A stretch of 64,000 bases of DNA from Rubricoccus marinus (lineage in GTDB: Bacteria > Bacteroidota > Rhodothermia > Rhodothermales > Rubricoccaceae), in the NCBI RefSeq assembly GCF_002257665.1, contig NZ_MQWB01000001.1, positions 1,335,828 through 1,399,827 on the forward strand, in the 5' to 3' direction. The notes beneath the pieces were generated by a model, which was given only the letters and a program-made list of their open reading frames with translations, was not told the DNA's origin and did not search any database. Positions 34,833 through 42,631 of this stretch are shown here, one piece after another. Position 1 is the stretch's first letter; every line of letters begins with the position of its first letter. A program made the position numbers and the translations under genes.

Positions 34833-35563
34833 CCCACACCGCTACGCTGCTCGACGATCCCGAGGCGCTCCCGCTTCTCGCGCCAGAGGCCGTGCGAGAC
34901 CTCGGGCGCGTCGTCGTCCTCGCGCCGCACCCCGACGACGAATCGTTGGGCTGCGGCGGGCTCCTCGCGCTTCTCGCTGAGGCGGGTATTCCGGCCTGGG
35001 TCATCGTCGTGACAGATGGCACGCGGTCACACGCGTCGGCGGCGTACCCGCCGTCCCGCTTGCGAGTCCTGCGGGAGTCGGAGGCGCAAGAGGCCGTCGC
35101 GCAGCTCGGCCACGCCGGCCGCGTGCGGTTTCTGCGCTTCCCAGATTGCGGCCTACCCGCGCCCGACACGCTCGCGTTCGAGGACGCCGCAGCCGATCTC
35201 GCCGACGCCATCCGAGCGCTCGCGCCCGATACGTTGCTCGTGCCCTGGCGTCGCGATCCGCACTGCGACCACGAGGCGACGTGGCAACTCGCTCGTGCGC
35301 GGGTTCACCTCGGCGTGCGCTGGCTGGAATACCCCGTTTGGGCCTGGGCCTCCCGCGAGGCCGCGCCTCTGGCGCCAGAGGCGCGCGCGTGGCGGCTCGA
35401 CATCTCGCCCGTGCTCGCGCAAAAGGCCCGCGCCGTCGCCGCCCACCGCTCGCAAACCACGCGGCTGATCGACGACGACCCTGACGGGTTCATCCTGCTC
35501 CCCGAGGTCCTCGCGCGGTTTGAGCGGCCCTGGGAGCTCTTTCTGGACCCCACCGATGCCTGA
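34829..35563 (+). CDS. PIG-L-family deacetylase
   Basis: A 244-residue zinc-dependent N-deacetylase of the LmbE/PIG-L fold. VVVLAPHPDDESLGCGG at 28-44 supplies the metal ligands and catalytic Asp (HPDDE at 34-38). VTDGTRSHAS and the second metal His in DPHCDHEATW, near residue 140, are present. Members remove acetyl from N-acetylglucosamine attached to lipids, inositol or small molecules. Coupled to the dehydrogenase by ATGA and overlapping the methyltransferase by eight bases. A perfect repeat pair (35367-35382) lies within the coding sequence and is read PLAPEA. Confidence 0.9.
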   Translation: MTHTATLLDDPEALPLLAPEAVRDLGRVVVLAPHPDDESLGCGGLLALLAEAGIPAWVIVVTDGTRSHASAAYPPSRLRVLRESEAQEAVAQLGHAGRVRFLRFPDCGLPAPDTLAFEDAAADLADAIRALAPDTLLVPWRRDPHCDHEATWQLARARVHLGVRWLEYPVWAWASREAAPLAPEARAWRLDISPVLAQKARAVAAHRSQTTRLIDDDPDGFILLPEVLARFERPWELFLDPTDA

Positions 35564-36173
35564 GCTCCCGCCGACGGCTCCCGAGCGGGACGCCAGAGGC
35601 TCCATCGCGCCGGCCTACTTCGAGCGGCTCTACGCCAGCGATCCCGACCCCTGGCGCTTTGCGACGAGCCCGTACGAGGCCGCGAAGTACGCCGCGACGC
35701 TTGCCGCCCTGCCTCTGGCGCACTACGGCCGCGCCTTTGAGATCGGCTGCGCGGGTGGAGTCCTCACGCGCGCCCTCGCCGAGCGCTGCGACAGCCTCCA
35801 GGCCGTCGACGTGGCACCGGACGCGCTCGCGCAGGCGCGCAGGCGCACCGCCGACGCCTCTGGCGTCCGGATCGAGCGCATGGTCGTCCCTGGCGAGTGG
35901 CCGGAGGGCACGTTCGATCTCGTCGTTCTCTCCGAGGTCGGCTACTACCTCGGCACAGCGGACTTTGAGCAGTTACGCCAGAGGTGCGCCCGAGCGGTGC
36001 GGCCGGGCGGCCACTTGCTTCTCGTGCACTGGACCGGCGAGACGGACTATCCTCTCACAGGCGACGCCGTCCACGATGCCTTTGTGGGCGCGGATGCGTG
36101 GGTCCGCCTCAGCGGCCACCGCACAGCCGACTACCGCTTGGACGTGCTCGAACGCAAGAGGCCCACTCCCTGA
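35556..36173 (+). CDS. SAM-dependent methyltransferase (NodS-like)
   Basis: A 205-residue class-I methyltransferase. YFERLYASDPDPWRFATSPYEAAKYAATLAAL is typical of NodS-type N-methyltransferases. AFEIGCAGGVLTRALAERC is the AdoMet-binding loop, then LQAVDVAPDAL and FDLVVLSEVGYYL. In NodS the substrate is a deacetylated glucosamine nitrogen, which fits the deacetylase immediately upstream. That functional link is inference. ATG 35556 overlaps the PIG-L stop; three bases separate it from the histidine kinase. Confidence 0.85.
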   Translation: MPELPPTAPERDARGSIAPAYFERLYASDPDPWRFATSPYEAAKYAATLAALPLAHYGRAFEIGCAGGVLTRALAERCDSLQAVDVAPDALAQARRRTADASGVRIERMVVPGEWPEGTFDLVVLSEVGYYLGTADFEQLRQRCARAVRPGGHLLLVHWTGETDYPLTGDAVHDAFVGADAWVRLSGHRTADYRLDVLERKRPTP

Positions 36174-36176
36174 CCC

Positions 36177-37349
36177 ATGCCCGACGATCCCGCCTCTGGC
36201 GCCCCGCATCCCCAGGAGGAGCACCTCCGGTTGCTCTTCGAGAACGCGCACGAGTACGCCATCTTCACGCTCGGCACGGACGCGCGGATCTCGCTGTGGA
36301 ACACCGGAGCCGAGCGCGTGCTGGGATGGATCGAGGCCGAGGCCATCGGCATGTCTGGGGAGGTCATCTTCACGCCCGAACAGCGGGCCTCTGGCGTGCC
36401 CGAGGCCGAGATGGCGCGCTCGCGAGAGCATGGCCGCGCTGAAGACGTGCGCTGGCACGTCCGCAAGGACGGCTCCCGGTTCTGGGCCAACGGCATGATG
36501 ATCTCGCTCCGGGATGAGTCCGGCGAGCTTCGTGGCTACGCCAAGATCCTTCGCGACGAGACCGAGCGGAAGGTCGCAGAGGACGCGCTCAGCGCTTTGC
36601 GCCAGACCCTCGAAGTGCGCGTGGCCGAGCGGACCGCCCAGGTGCAGCACCTCGCAGCCCAACTCGCCGACGCCGAGACGGAGAGCTACCGCCGCGCCGC
36701 CTCCATTTTGCACGACGACGTGCAGCAGCGTCTATACGGCGTCCACCTCGGCATCGGTGCGCTCGTGCGCGAGCTGGTGGACGCCGGCTACACCGCCTTC
36801 GCGGAGAAAGCGAGGCGCCTGCGCGGCTGGACAGGCGAAGCCCTGGAGCGGACGCGCGGCCTGGCCATCGACCTCACGCCACCGGCCTCTGGCGAGAGCA
36901 CCTTCGGCGGCGCACTCCGCGCGCTCTGCGAGCAGGCCAACGATCTCTACAACTTCCGCGTCGATGTGGACGAGTCCGACGAGGCGATCCGGTCGGCAGA
37001 GGAGAACCTCACGCCAGAGGCCGTGGGGCTCTTGGTGCAGTGCGTCCGCGAGGCAGTATTCAACGCCGTGAAGCACTCCGGCACACAGAGCGCGTCCGTT
37101 TGCGTCCGAGACACGGGCACCCACACCGATGTAGAGATCCACGACGCGGGTCAGGGGTTCGACGCGTCGTCCACGCCAGGGGGGCTGGGTCACGCGGGGA
37201 TGCGCGCGAGGATGGGCCTCGTCGGCGGAAGCGTCACGATCTCATCGATCCCAGGGGACGGCGCGATGATCACGCTGCGTGTTCCGCATCAAGCGGGGCC
37301 CGCTGCGCCCGCTCCTGTTCCAGGGTCCACGCCACCGCGTGACGCGTGA
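36177..37349 (+). CDS. PAS-domain sensor histidine kinase (HisKA_3/NarX type)
   Basis: A 390-residue soluble kinase without membrane segments. An N-terminal PAS domain (about 18-135) with LRLLFENAHEYAIFTLGTDARISLWNTGAERVLGW and a PAC-like WHVRKDGSRFWANGMM precedes a coiled linker. The dimerisation helix has ILHDDVQQRLYG with phospho-acceptor His179. The HATPase domain (about 265-370) has the N-box REAVFNAVKHSG, and G-boxes in VEIHDAGQGFD and GGLGHAGMRARMGLVGG. It begins three bases after the methyltransferase, so it is probably co-transcribed with the glycan unit. Its last 80 bases overlap the opposing response-regulator gene. Confidence 0.9.
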   Translation: MPDDPASGAPHPQEEHLRLLFENAHEYAIFTLGTDARISLWNTGAERVLGWIEAEAIGMSGEVIFTPEQRASGVPEAEMARSREHGRAEDVRWHVRKDGSRFWANGMMISLRDESGELRGYAKILRDETERKVAEDALSALRQTLEVRVAERTAQVQHLAAQLADAETESYRRAASILHDDVQQRLYGVHLGIGALVRELVDAGYTAFAEKARRLRGWTGEALERTRGLAIDLTPPASGESTFGGALRALCEQANDLYNFRVDVDESDEAIRSAEENLTPEAVGLLVQCVREAVFNAVKHSGTQSASVCVRDTGTHTDVEIHDAGQGFDASSTPGGLGHAGMRARMGLVGGSVTISSIPGDGAMITLRVPHQAGPAAPAPVPGSTPPRDA

Positions 37350-37989
37350 GCAGCGGCGCCGAGGAGATCCCCAGCTTCCACCGGATCCTCTGGCGATAGG
37401 CCTCGACCGTGCTCACGCTCAGATCGAGCGCGTCGGCGATGTGGCGAGGCGCGTACCCCCGGCCGAGCAAACAGAACACCTCTAGCTCGCGGTCCGAGAG
37501 GCCTTCGATGCCTTCGCACGGCACACTCGGGACATCCGGGCCGAACACGGTGCGGCCCGCCAGCACGGTGCGCGCGGCGGCAATCAGACCTTCGTCATCC
37601 AGCGACTTGGAAAGGAACCCCCGGGCGCCGGCCTCCCGGGCGCGCGATGCGTACACCTCTGGCGGGTGCATCGAGACCACGAGCGCGGGAGGTCCCTGGG
37701 ACTCGCACAGCCGCCGAACCAAGTCCAAGCCGTTCCCGCACGCGAGCGTGACATCCACCACCACCAGATCGACCGTTTGGCCGGCGTGCCGGAGGCGCTC
37801 GATTCCCGCATACGCTTCCTCGGCGCCAGAGGCCTCGCCGCAGATCCGCGCGCCCAGCCCGGTTGCGAGCGCGAGCCGGAGTCCGGCGCGCGTGAGGGAG
37901 TGGTCGTCGACGAGGAAAATGGCAGGCGCAATCACAGCAACGCGGACGAGCGAGAGGGGACGGGATGATCCGGCAGGTGTGTGCCGCAT
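37270..37989 (-). CDS. NarL/LuxR-type response regulator
   Basis: A 239-residue regulator. The receiver domain (about 24-140) has acidic pair DD at 28-29, phospho-acceptor Asp79 (LVVVDVTLACG) and a Lys in GFLSKSL. A LuxR-type DNA-binding domain (about 165-230) shows LSDRELEVFCLLGRGYAPRHIADALDLSVSTVEAYRQRI. It is the likely partner of the convergent kinase because the two are adjacent and of matching class (HisKA_3 with LuxR). The ATG at 37989 gives a 20-residue lead; a GTG at 37935 would start nearer the receiver and is plausible. Confidence 0.9.
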   Translation of the reverse strand: MRHTPAGSSRPLSLVRVAVIAPAIFLVDDHSLTRAGLRLALATGLGARICGEASGAEEAYAGIERLRHAGQTVDLVVVDVTLACGNGLDLVRRLCESQGPPALVVSMHPPEVYASRAREAGARGFLSKSLDDEGLIAAARTVLAGRTVFGPDVPSVPCEGIEGLSDRELEVFCLLGRGYAPRHIADALDLSVSTVEAYRQRIRWKLGISSAPLLTRHAVAWTLEQERAQRAPLDAEHAA

Positions 37990-38202
37990 GTATGTCACCT
38001 CCGCGAGAGATTGTGACGCCTGAAGCGGCCAGTCGAAAACCTCGGCTCCTGCACGCCGGTTCGGTCCTGAGGTGCCAATCAGGAACGCCCTGAGCGGAGC
38101 GGCCCAGCGTCCGCATTCCGCGAACCTCTCGTGCCGGGTTGACGCCAGAGGCGCGCGCCCGGACCTTGCGGCTCCCTCTTCGCGCCCGCCCCGCGCCCCT
38201 GC

Positions 38203-40200
38203 ATGGAGCCCGTCTTCGACACCGCCCTTATCGCCGCCGAGGCGCCCACCGATCCTCTGGCGCTGTACCGCGCGCTCAAGCTCCCGCGGACCGTGGAGGA
38301 GAAGATGCTGCGGCTGATCCGCCAGAACCGCATCTCGAAATGGTTCAGCGGCTACGGGCAGGAAGCCATCGCCGTCGGCGTCGCCAGCGGCCTGGAGGAG
38401 CGAGACTGGCTGCTGCCGATGCACCGCAACCTCGGCGTGTGGACCACGCGCGGCGTTGAACTCCCTCGCCTGTTCTGCCAACTCATGGGCCGCGAGGGCG
38501 GCTTCACGAATGGCCGCGACCGCACGTTCCATTTCGGTCTGCCGGAGAAGCGGATCGTCGGCATGATCTCGCACCTGGCGGCCATGCTGCCCGTCGCCGA
38601 TGGCCTCGGCCTCGCGGCACAGATGAACGGTTCGGGCGCCGTCGCGGCCGCATTCGTGGGCGAGGGCGCCACGCGCGAAGGCGAGTTCCACGAGGCGCTG
38701 AGCCTGGCCGGGACGTGGAATCTGCCGGTCCTGTTCATCGTGGAAAACAACGGCTACGGCCTCTCCACGCCCACTGCCGACGCACTCCCCGTCGAGGACG
38801 TCGCCGAGGCCGCAGCGGGCTACGGCATGCCGGGCTACATCGTGGACGGCAACGACGTGCTCGCCGTCCGCTCCATTGTCAAAACCGTCGCCGATCGCGC
38901 GCGAGATGGGGGAGGCCCGGCACTCTTGGAGATGAAGACGTTCCGCATGCGCGGCCACGAAGAGGCCAGCGGGACGAAGTACGTTCCCGATGACCTCTTC
39001 GACCTTTGGCGCTACCGCGACCCCGTGCTCCGCCTCCGCCAGAGGCTCCTCGATGCCGGCACGCCAGAATCCGATCTGGACGCTATCGACGCCGACCTCG
39101 CCGCGCAGATCGAAGACGTGGCCGAGTGGGCGCTAACACAGCCCGAGTGCGTCAGCACGACCGAGAGGGAGCACGGGGCACTTTTCGCTCCGCACGCATC
39201 ACGCGAGGTGGCCGCTGGCGGGACGCAGGAGGCGCGCTTTATCGACGCCGTGAGCGCGGGACTCGGTGACGCAATGGAGGCCGACGAGACCGTTCTCGTG
39301 ATGGGGCAGGACGTGGCCGAGTACGGCGGCGTGTTCAAGGTCACCGAGGGCTTTCTTGAGCGCTTCGGCGCCGACCGCGTGCGGAACACGCCCATCATCG
39401 AGAACGGCGCGCTGGGGTGCGCGATGGGCCTCGCGTTGGACGGCTTCAAGCCCGTCGTGGAGATGCAGTACGCGGACTTCATCTCATGTGGCTTCAACCA
39501 GATCGTCAACAACCTCGCGACGACGCACTACCGCTGGGGCTCGCCTCTCAACGTCACCATCCGCGCGCCATTCGGTGGCGGCATCGGCGCGGGGCCATTT
39601 CACTCTCAGTCGCCAGAGGCTTGGTTCTGCCACGTCCCAGGCCTCAAGGTCGTCGTCCCCGGCACGCCGCAGGACGCCAAGGGCCTCTTGCGCGCGGCGA
39701 TCGAGGACCCGAATCCGGTCCTCGTCTTTGAGCACAAAAAGCTGTACCGCTCGCTCCGCGGGGCGGTCGCCTCTGGCGAAGTCGTGACGCCCATCGGGAC
39801 GGCGCGGATCGCGAGGGAAGGGGAGGACCTGACGCTCGTCACGTGGGGCGTGGGGCTCGTCTGGGCCGAAGCCGAGGCCGAGCGCCAGAGGCTGCAGTCG
39901 GGCGCGAGCGTGGAGGTAATTGACCTCCGGACGCTCGTGCCGTGGGACCGAGAGGCGGTACTCGCGAGCGTGGAGAAAACGGGTCGGCTTATCGTCCTGC
40001 ATGAGGCGACCCGAACGGGTGGCTTCGGCGCCGAGATCGCGGCAGAGATCGCGGAGGCCGCGTTCGCGCATCTCGACGCTCCGCCCGTTCGCATCGGCGG
40101 GGCCGACCTCCCCATCGCGTTCTCCAAGCAGATCGAGAACGAGGTGTACACCGCGGAGTCTCGCCTGAGCGCCGCGATTGAGCGCACACTGAGCTACTGA
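38203..40200 (+). CDS. 2-oxoacid dehydrogenase E1, fused alpha and beta subunits
   Basis: A 665-residue thiamine-diphosphate enzyme joining both E1 chains. The alpha part (about 10-320) has SKWFSGYGQEAIAVG, GEGATREGEFHEALSLAGTWNLPVLFIVENNGYG (the TPP/Mg motif) and RMRGHEEASGTKYVP. The beta part (about 345-665) begins FIDAVSAGLGDAMEADETVLVMGQDVAEYGGVFKVTEGF and ends in the E2-contacting LPIAFSKQIENEVY. This layout fits the branched-chain/2-oxoisovalerate type of Bacteroidota; pyruvate or acetoin substrates remain possible. E2 and E3 are not adjacent. A strong hairpin lies 136 bases beyond the stop. Confidence 0.9.
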   Translation: MEPVFDTALIAAEAPTDPLALYRALKLPRTVEEKMLRLIRQNRISKWFSGYGQEAIAVGVASGLEERDWLLPMHRNLGVWTTRGVELPRLFCQLMGREGGFTNGRDRTFHFGLPEKRIVGMISHLAAMLPVADGLGLAAQMNGSGAVAAAFVGEGATREGEFHEALSLAGTWNLPVLFIVENNGYGLSTPTADALPVEDVAEAAAGYGMPGYIVDGNDVLAVRSIVKTVADRARDGGGPALLEMKTFRMRGHEEASGTKYVPDDLFDLWRYRDPVLRLRQRLLDAGTPESDLDAIDADLAAQIEDVAEWALTQPECVSTTEREHGALFAPHASREVAAGGTQEARFIDAVSAGLGDAMEADETVLVMGQDVAEYGGVFKVTEGFLERFGADRVRNTPIIENGALGCAMGLALDGFKPVVEMQYADFISCGFNQIVNNLATTHYRWGSPLNVTIRAPFGGGIGAGPFHSQSPEAWFCHVPGLKVVVPGTPQDAKGLLRAAIEDPNPVLVFEHKKLYRSLRGAVASGEVVTPIGTARIAREGEDLTLVTWGVGLVWAEAEAERQRLQSGASVEVIDLRTLVPWDREAVLASVEKTGRLIVLHEATRTGGFGAEIAAEIAEAAFAHLDAPPVRIGGADLPIAFSKQIENEVYTAESRLSAAIERTLSY

Positions 40201-40568
40201 GCCTCTGGCGCGTTTTCGCGTAGGCGTTCGCGCGTACCTCCCCCGGGGTAGATGGATCGTCTCTGGGTTCGCCGCCAGAGGCCAGGCCGGTTGCAGGGGG
40301 CGCCAGGACCACCACTGGTTTCAGGCGAATGAAAAGAGGCGCGCGTCTCGTCCCACCACGGCCGAGACGCGCGCCTCGCAGAAGCCCTGAGGCTCCTCAC
40401 GCTGAGGTAGACACCAGAACCCGACGGGCATAACAGGCGATCGCCTGAAACGGAAGGGTCAGGAAAACCCTTAGGCCTCTGGCTGTGAGATGTCCGACGG
40501 ACTACCAGTCGGGGGCCGAGGCGAAGCGCCTGTTTTCGAAGGTTGCGCCGCGATGAACCACAAACGGA
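40201..40568. other. Gene-free stretch between E1 and the ssrA terminator
   Basis: No convincing reading frame. It holds single iterated repeat copies, a strong hairpin (40336-40377), a 14-base perfect palindrome CAGGCGATCGCCTG (40434-40447), and small stems such as AAGGGT/ACCCTT near 40456-40473. A minus-strand small RNA ending at the hairpin is possible but unproven. Confidence 0.45.
40336..40377 (-). terminator. Strong intrinsic-terminator-like hairpin
   Basis: Arms GAGGCGCGCGTCTCG (40336-40350) and its exact complement (40363-40377) form a 15-base perfect stem with a 12-base loop. On the minus strand the stem is followed by TTTTC, so the terminator orientation is leftward. No minus-strand gene is seen between it and ssrA, which has its own terminator. 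It may also stop read-through of E1 transcripts from the left. Confidence 0.6.
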
Positions 40569-40612
40569 AACGGCCCCGTAGCAAGGACAGGTGTCCGAGC
40601 GACGAGGCCGTT
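40569..40612 (-). terminator. ssrA terminator hairpin
   Basis: A 21-base imperfect stem (40569-40589 with 40592-40612; three mismatches and one G-U) beginning five bases past the tmRNA 3' end. On the minus strand it is followed by TCCGTTTG, a modest T-rich tail. Position and stability fit a transcription terminator for tmRNA. Confidence 0.6.
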
Positions 40613-40616
40613 ACAG

Positions 40617-40989
40617 TGGAGATGCTGGGATTCGAACCCAGGTCCGAGCGAGCCGCCAGTCCAGGCGTCTACAATGCGTAGTCAGCTGTTCTAAGTCTTA
40701 GCTCTCCGAGATGGAGCCGCTGACGAGCGTCTCCGAAAGCGCAGGCTGATTGTCCTTTGCGCTTCGGTCCAGCCGGAACCTCCGCGCGCATCCTATCTAA
40801 GTATGGTGCCTCTACCCGGGCCGATAGGCAAATCCGGGCGGAGACAGCTAGCGGGTTTGGTTATGCCGCGAGCGAGTAAGAGTAGTCGTTTGCAACTATT
40901 CTAGTTCTCGATGAGGGTCACGGGGGTATCGAGAACCCCCCGGCATGCAGCCTGCCGACCTGCTCACCCGTCGAAACCATGTCATCCCC
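40617..40989 (-). ncRNA. ssrA: Transfer-messenger RNA (tmRNA)
   Basis: A 373-base one-piece tmRNA on the minus strand. The 5' end is GGGGATGACATGGTTTCGACGG, the conserved tmRNA opening; the 3' T-arm is GGTTCGAATCC followed by CAGCATCTCCA. GGGGATG pairs with CATCTCC as the acceptor stem with one G-U. CCA is not encoded. The tag reading frame is at 40861-40893: resume codon GCA then AACGAC and onward to TAA, giving the peptide ANDYSYSLAA, whose LAA end is the usual protease signal. It rescues stalled ribosomes with SmpB. The pseudoknots were not folded here. Confidence 0.95.
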
Positions 40990-41079
40990 AGTATGGAAAA
41001 GAGCGGACCGAGCGCCAGAGGCGTGCTCCGTCTTACACAACCTACAACGCGGGGGGCGTTGCGGTGTTGCGTGCCCCGC

Positions 41080-41574
41080 TTAGTCCGTCGCCTCTTCATC
41101 GCGCTCGCGGGGCGCATCAAGGGCTACGAGGCCGCGGTTAGCGAGCGCAGCCGTCACATCGTCGAGCGCACGATTGCGCAGACCACGCGTGAGGTAGGGC
41201 AACTTGGATCGGCTGCCGAATACGTTCCGGCGCACGGCGTGAACGTACACCCGCACGAACCGGCCGTTGAGAGGCGCAAGGTCCAGCGACGCTTCCACTG
41301 TAGAGAACACTCCCGTTTCGATTCGCCGCACGTCGGTCGAAATCACGTTCCCCGCGTCGGGCGGTACGACGGCCCAGCCGGCTTCGCGCAGTGCCGCTAC
41401 CAACTCCTCTTCCAGCGCGGCGTCGCCAGAGGCTAGGGGCAAAGCCTCTGTTTGAGCCGAGGCCGTAGCGGTCGGCTGGGCCTCTGGCGAGATCCGGTAG
41501 TCCCGGTAGGTGGGCGCGAGCGAGGGGGCGCACCCGGTGGCGATAAACGCGAGCGCGAAAACGAAACGGAGCAC
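41080..41574 (-). CDS. Putative lipoprotein, unknown function
   Basis: A 164-residue protein. The GTG at 41574 opens MLRFVFALAFIATGCAPS, a signal peptide with lipobox ATGC, preceded by AGGA at suitable spacing; a farther upstream GTG at 41610 is less likely. The mature part includes LEEELVAALREAGWAVVP and VSTVEASLDLAPLNGRFVRVYVHAVRRNVFGS, an alternating strand-helix pattern like small periplasmic domains. No family was recognised. The 3' end is 90 bases from the tmRNA 5' end, and read-through between the two is possible. Confidence 0.6.
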   Translation of the reverse strand: MLRFVFALAFIATGCAPSLAPTYRDYRISPEAQPTATASAQTEALPLASGDAALEEELVAALREAGWAVVPPDAGNVISTDVRRIETGVFSTVEASLDLAPLNGRFVRVYVHAVRRNVFGSRSKLPYLTRGLRNRALDDVTAALANRGLVALDAPRERDEEATD

Positions 41575-41631
41575 AACGGTTCCTGGAGGTCTCCAACATG
41601 CTAGCCGCACGAACCACCTTCGCGCAGGGCC

Positions 41632-41676
41632 AAAAAAAGAGCCGGGCGGACACGCTCACCCAAACGTGTCCGCCCG
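41632..41676 (-). terminator. Perfect 12-base hairpin followed by seven T on the minus strand
   Basis: CGGGCGGACACG (41643-41654) pairs exactly with CGTGTCCGCCCG (41665-41676) over a 10-base loop. On the minus strand it is followed by GCTC and a run of seven T. It lies 58 bases upstream of the lipoprotein start, with no minus-strand gene further upstream. It therefore ends an unannotated transcript or acts as a leader attenuator. Confidence 0.65.
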
Positions 41677-41961
41677 ACGATGCGCGGGCCGAAGCCCTGA
41701 TTGCGCATGTGTCGCTCGAGCAACATCAGGAGTTGTTCACCCTCCTGCGCTGCTCCCGGCTAGCAGGCAACCGCCGTGCCAGAAAGCCTCTGGCGGCTGA
41801 CGGTAGGGCTGAGGAGACATGTCTGCCCACGACCGTGGACACCGCTGTCCTGCGCTGTCCTGTCACGTGTACGCTACTGCCCACGCGCCATTCTGACGCT
41901 GTCCCTCAGGGCGCGTCTAGGGCGCGGTCGCATGAAGGCAGGGGGTAGAACAGGCATGGTG

Positions 41962-41993
41962 TTGGAATTCTGGCGCCAGAGGCCCTAGATTTG
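41962..41993 (+). promoter_or_regulatory. Bacteroidota-type promoter of the COX24-like gene
   Basis: TTG at 41962-41964 and TAGATTTG at 41986-41993 match the -33/-7 pattern (TTTG, TAnnTTTG) with 21 bases between. It is the best canonical promoter in the window. One iterated repeat copy lies in the spacer. Leader to ATG 42032 is roughly 30 bases. Confidence 0.6.
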
Positions 41994-42031
41994 CACGGCT
42001 AGGCTCGATACTCCACCCAACCCCTCTTTAT

Positions 42032-42127
42032 ATGCCCTGCGGAAAAAAGCGCAAGCGCCACAAGATCGCGACGCACAAGCGCAAGAAGCGGCTTCGTAAG
42101 AACCGCCACAAGAAGAAGAACCGCTAG
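42032..42127 (+). CDS. AURKAIP1/COX24 (mS38-like) small basic ribosomal protein
   Basis: A 31-residue protein: MPCGKKRKRHKIATHKRKKR followed by LRKNRHKKKNR. This is the conserved core shared by Bacteroidota small basic proteins and the mitochondrial ribosomal protein mS38 (AURKAIP1/COX24). About 60% of residues are Lys, Arg or His. The role is presumably within the small ribosomal subunit. It has its own promoter and a terminator just downstream, so it is a single-gene, probably strongly expressed, transcript. Confidence 0.88.
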   Translation: MPCGKKRKRHKIATHKRKKRLRKNRHKKKNR

Positions 42128-42159
42128 TCCGGCTTCGGCCGGGCGGTTCGCCCGTCGAG

Positions 42160-42185
42160 AGGCCGCGTCCCCAGGGATGCGGCCT
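42160..42185 (+). terminator. Terminator of the COX24-like gene
   Basis: AGGCCGCGTCCC (42160-42171) pairs with GGGATGCGGCCT (42174-42185) with one G-U, followed by TTCCTCGTTTC. It starts 33 bases after the stop codon. Confidence 0.65.
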
Positions 42186-42267
42186 TTCCTCGTTTCGGGA
42201 TCTCGCTGAGGGCCCGTCGGGCCCCGACGTTCTATCTTCGCACTCCCTCTCTCACCCGCCTTTCGCC

Positions 42268-42624
42268 ATGAGCACCCGTAGCCGAACCGTCCGTTCGACC
42301 ACTCTGGGCTTCCTCGTCGGCGGCGCGTCTGGGTTCGCCCTGGGCTTGCTGCTCGCGCCCGATGAAGGACGCCAACTCCGCCGCCGCGTTGCCTACCTCC
42401 TCGACCGGTGGGCCGCCGATCTCTCCGGCCTGCTCGACCGCCTGGAGACCTCTGACGGAGAATCCAGCGCCGCTCGTGAACGGGCCGACGCCCTGGTTGC
42501 CGACGCCCGCGAGCAAGCCGCACGTCTTCTCGACGAAGCCGATGCGCTGATCGCCGACGCGCGCTCGCGCCGCCCCGCATCCGACCGTCCCGCCGACTCT
42601 GGCGCCGCCACAACCACCCCCTAG
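42268..42624 (+). CDS. YtxH-domain protein
   Basis: A 118-residue protein: one N-terminal helix with small residues (LGFLVGGASGFALGLLLAPDEGRQLRRRVA) matches the YtxH signature (GxxxGxxxGLLxAPxxGxxxR). A long amphipathic, coiled-coil-prone helix follows (about 45-100, AARERADALVADAREQAARLLDEADALIA). Members are stress-linked membrane-associated proteins of unclear function. TATCTTCG, a -7-like box, lies 34 bases upstream. It precedes yaaA by six bases. Confidence 0.8.
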   Translation: MSTRSRTVRSTTLGFLVGGASGFALGLLLAPDEGRQLRRRVAYLLDRWAADLSGLLDRLETSDGESSAARERADALVADAREQAARLLDEADALIADARSRRPASDRPADSGAATTTP

Positions 42625-42631
42625 CTTTACG
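42622..42631 (+). promoter_or_regulatory. TAGCTT box overlapping the yaaA start
   Basis: TAGCTTTACG runs into the GTG start of yaaA at 42631 (its final G is the first base of the codon) and also contains the YtxH stop (TAG). If active it would make a leaderless or start-codon-trimmed mRNA, so it may instead be coincidental. Confidence 0.35.

Larger units (their letters stand above)
41575..42031. other. 457-base gap with a terminator and a promoter
   Basis: Contains a minus-strand terminator-like hairpin (41632-41676) and, at its right end, a good TAnnTTTG promoter for the COX24-like gene. The middle (41680-41960) has an open plus-strand frame of low quality that I do not accept as a gene. 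A few repeat copies occur. Confidence 0.5.

Noticed and set aside
40490-40681. Plus-strand 63-codon frame across the ssrA 3' end
   Set aside because: It runs antisense over the tmRNA T-arm and terminator, with no recognisable protein features.
40617-40690. A tRNA suggested by GGTTCGAATCC on the minus strand
   Set aside because: The T-arm belongs to tmRNA: the matching acceptor strand is 370 bases away and a tag frame lies between.
41598-41948. Plus-strand 116-codon frame in the gap before the COX24-like gene
   Set aside because: No start signal, composition unlike neighbours' proteins and it crosses the minus-strand terminator.
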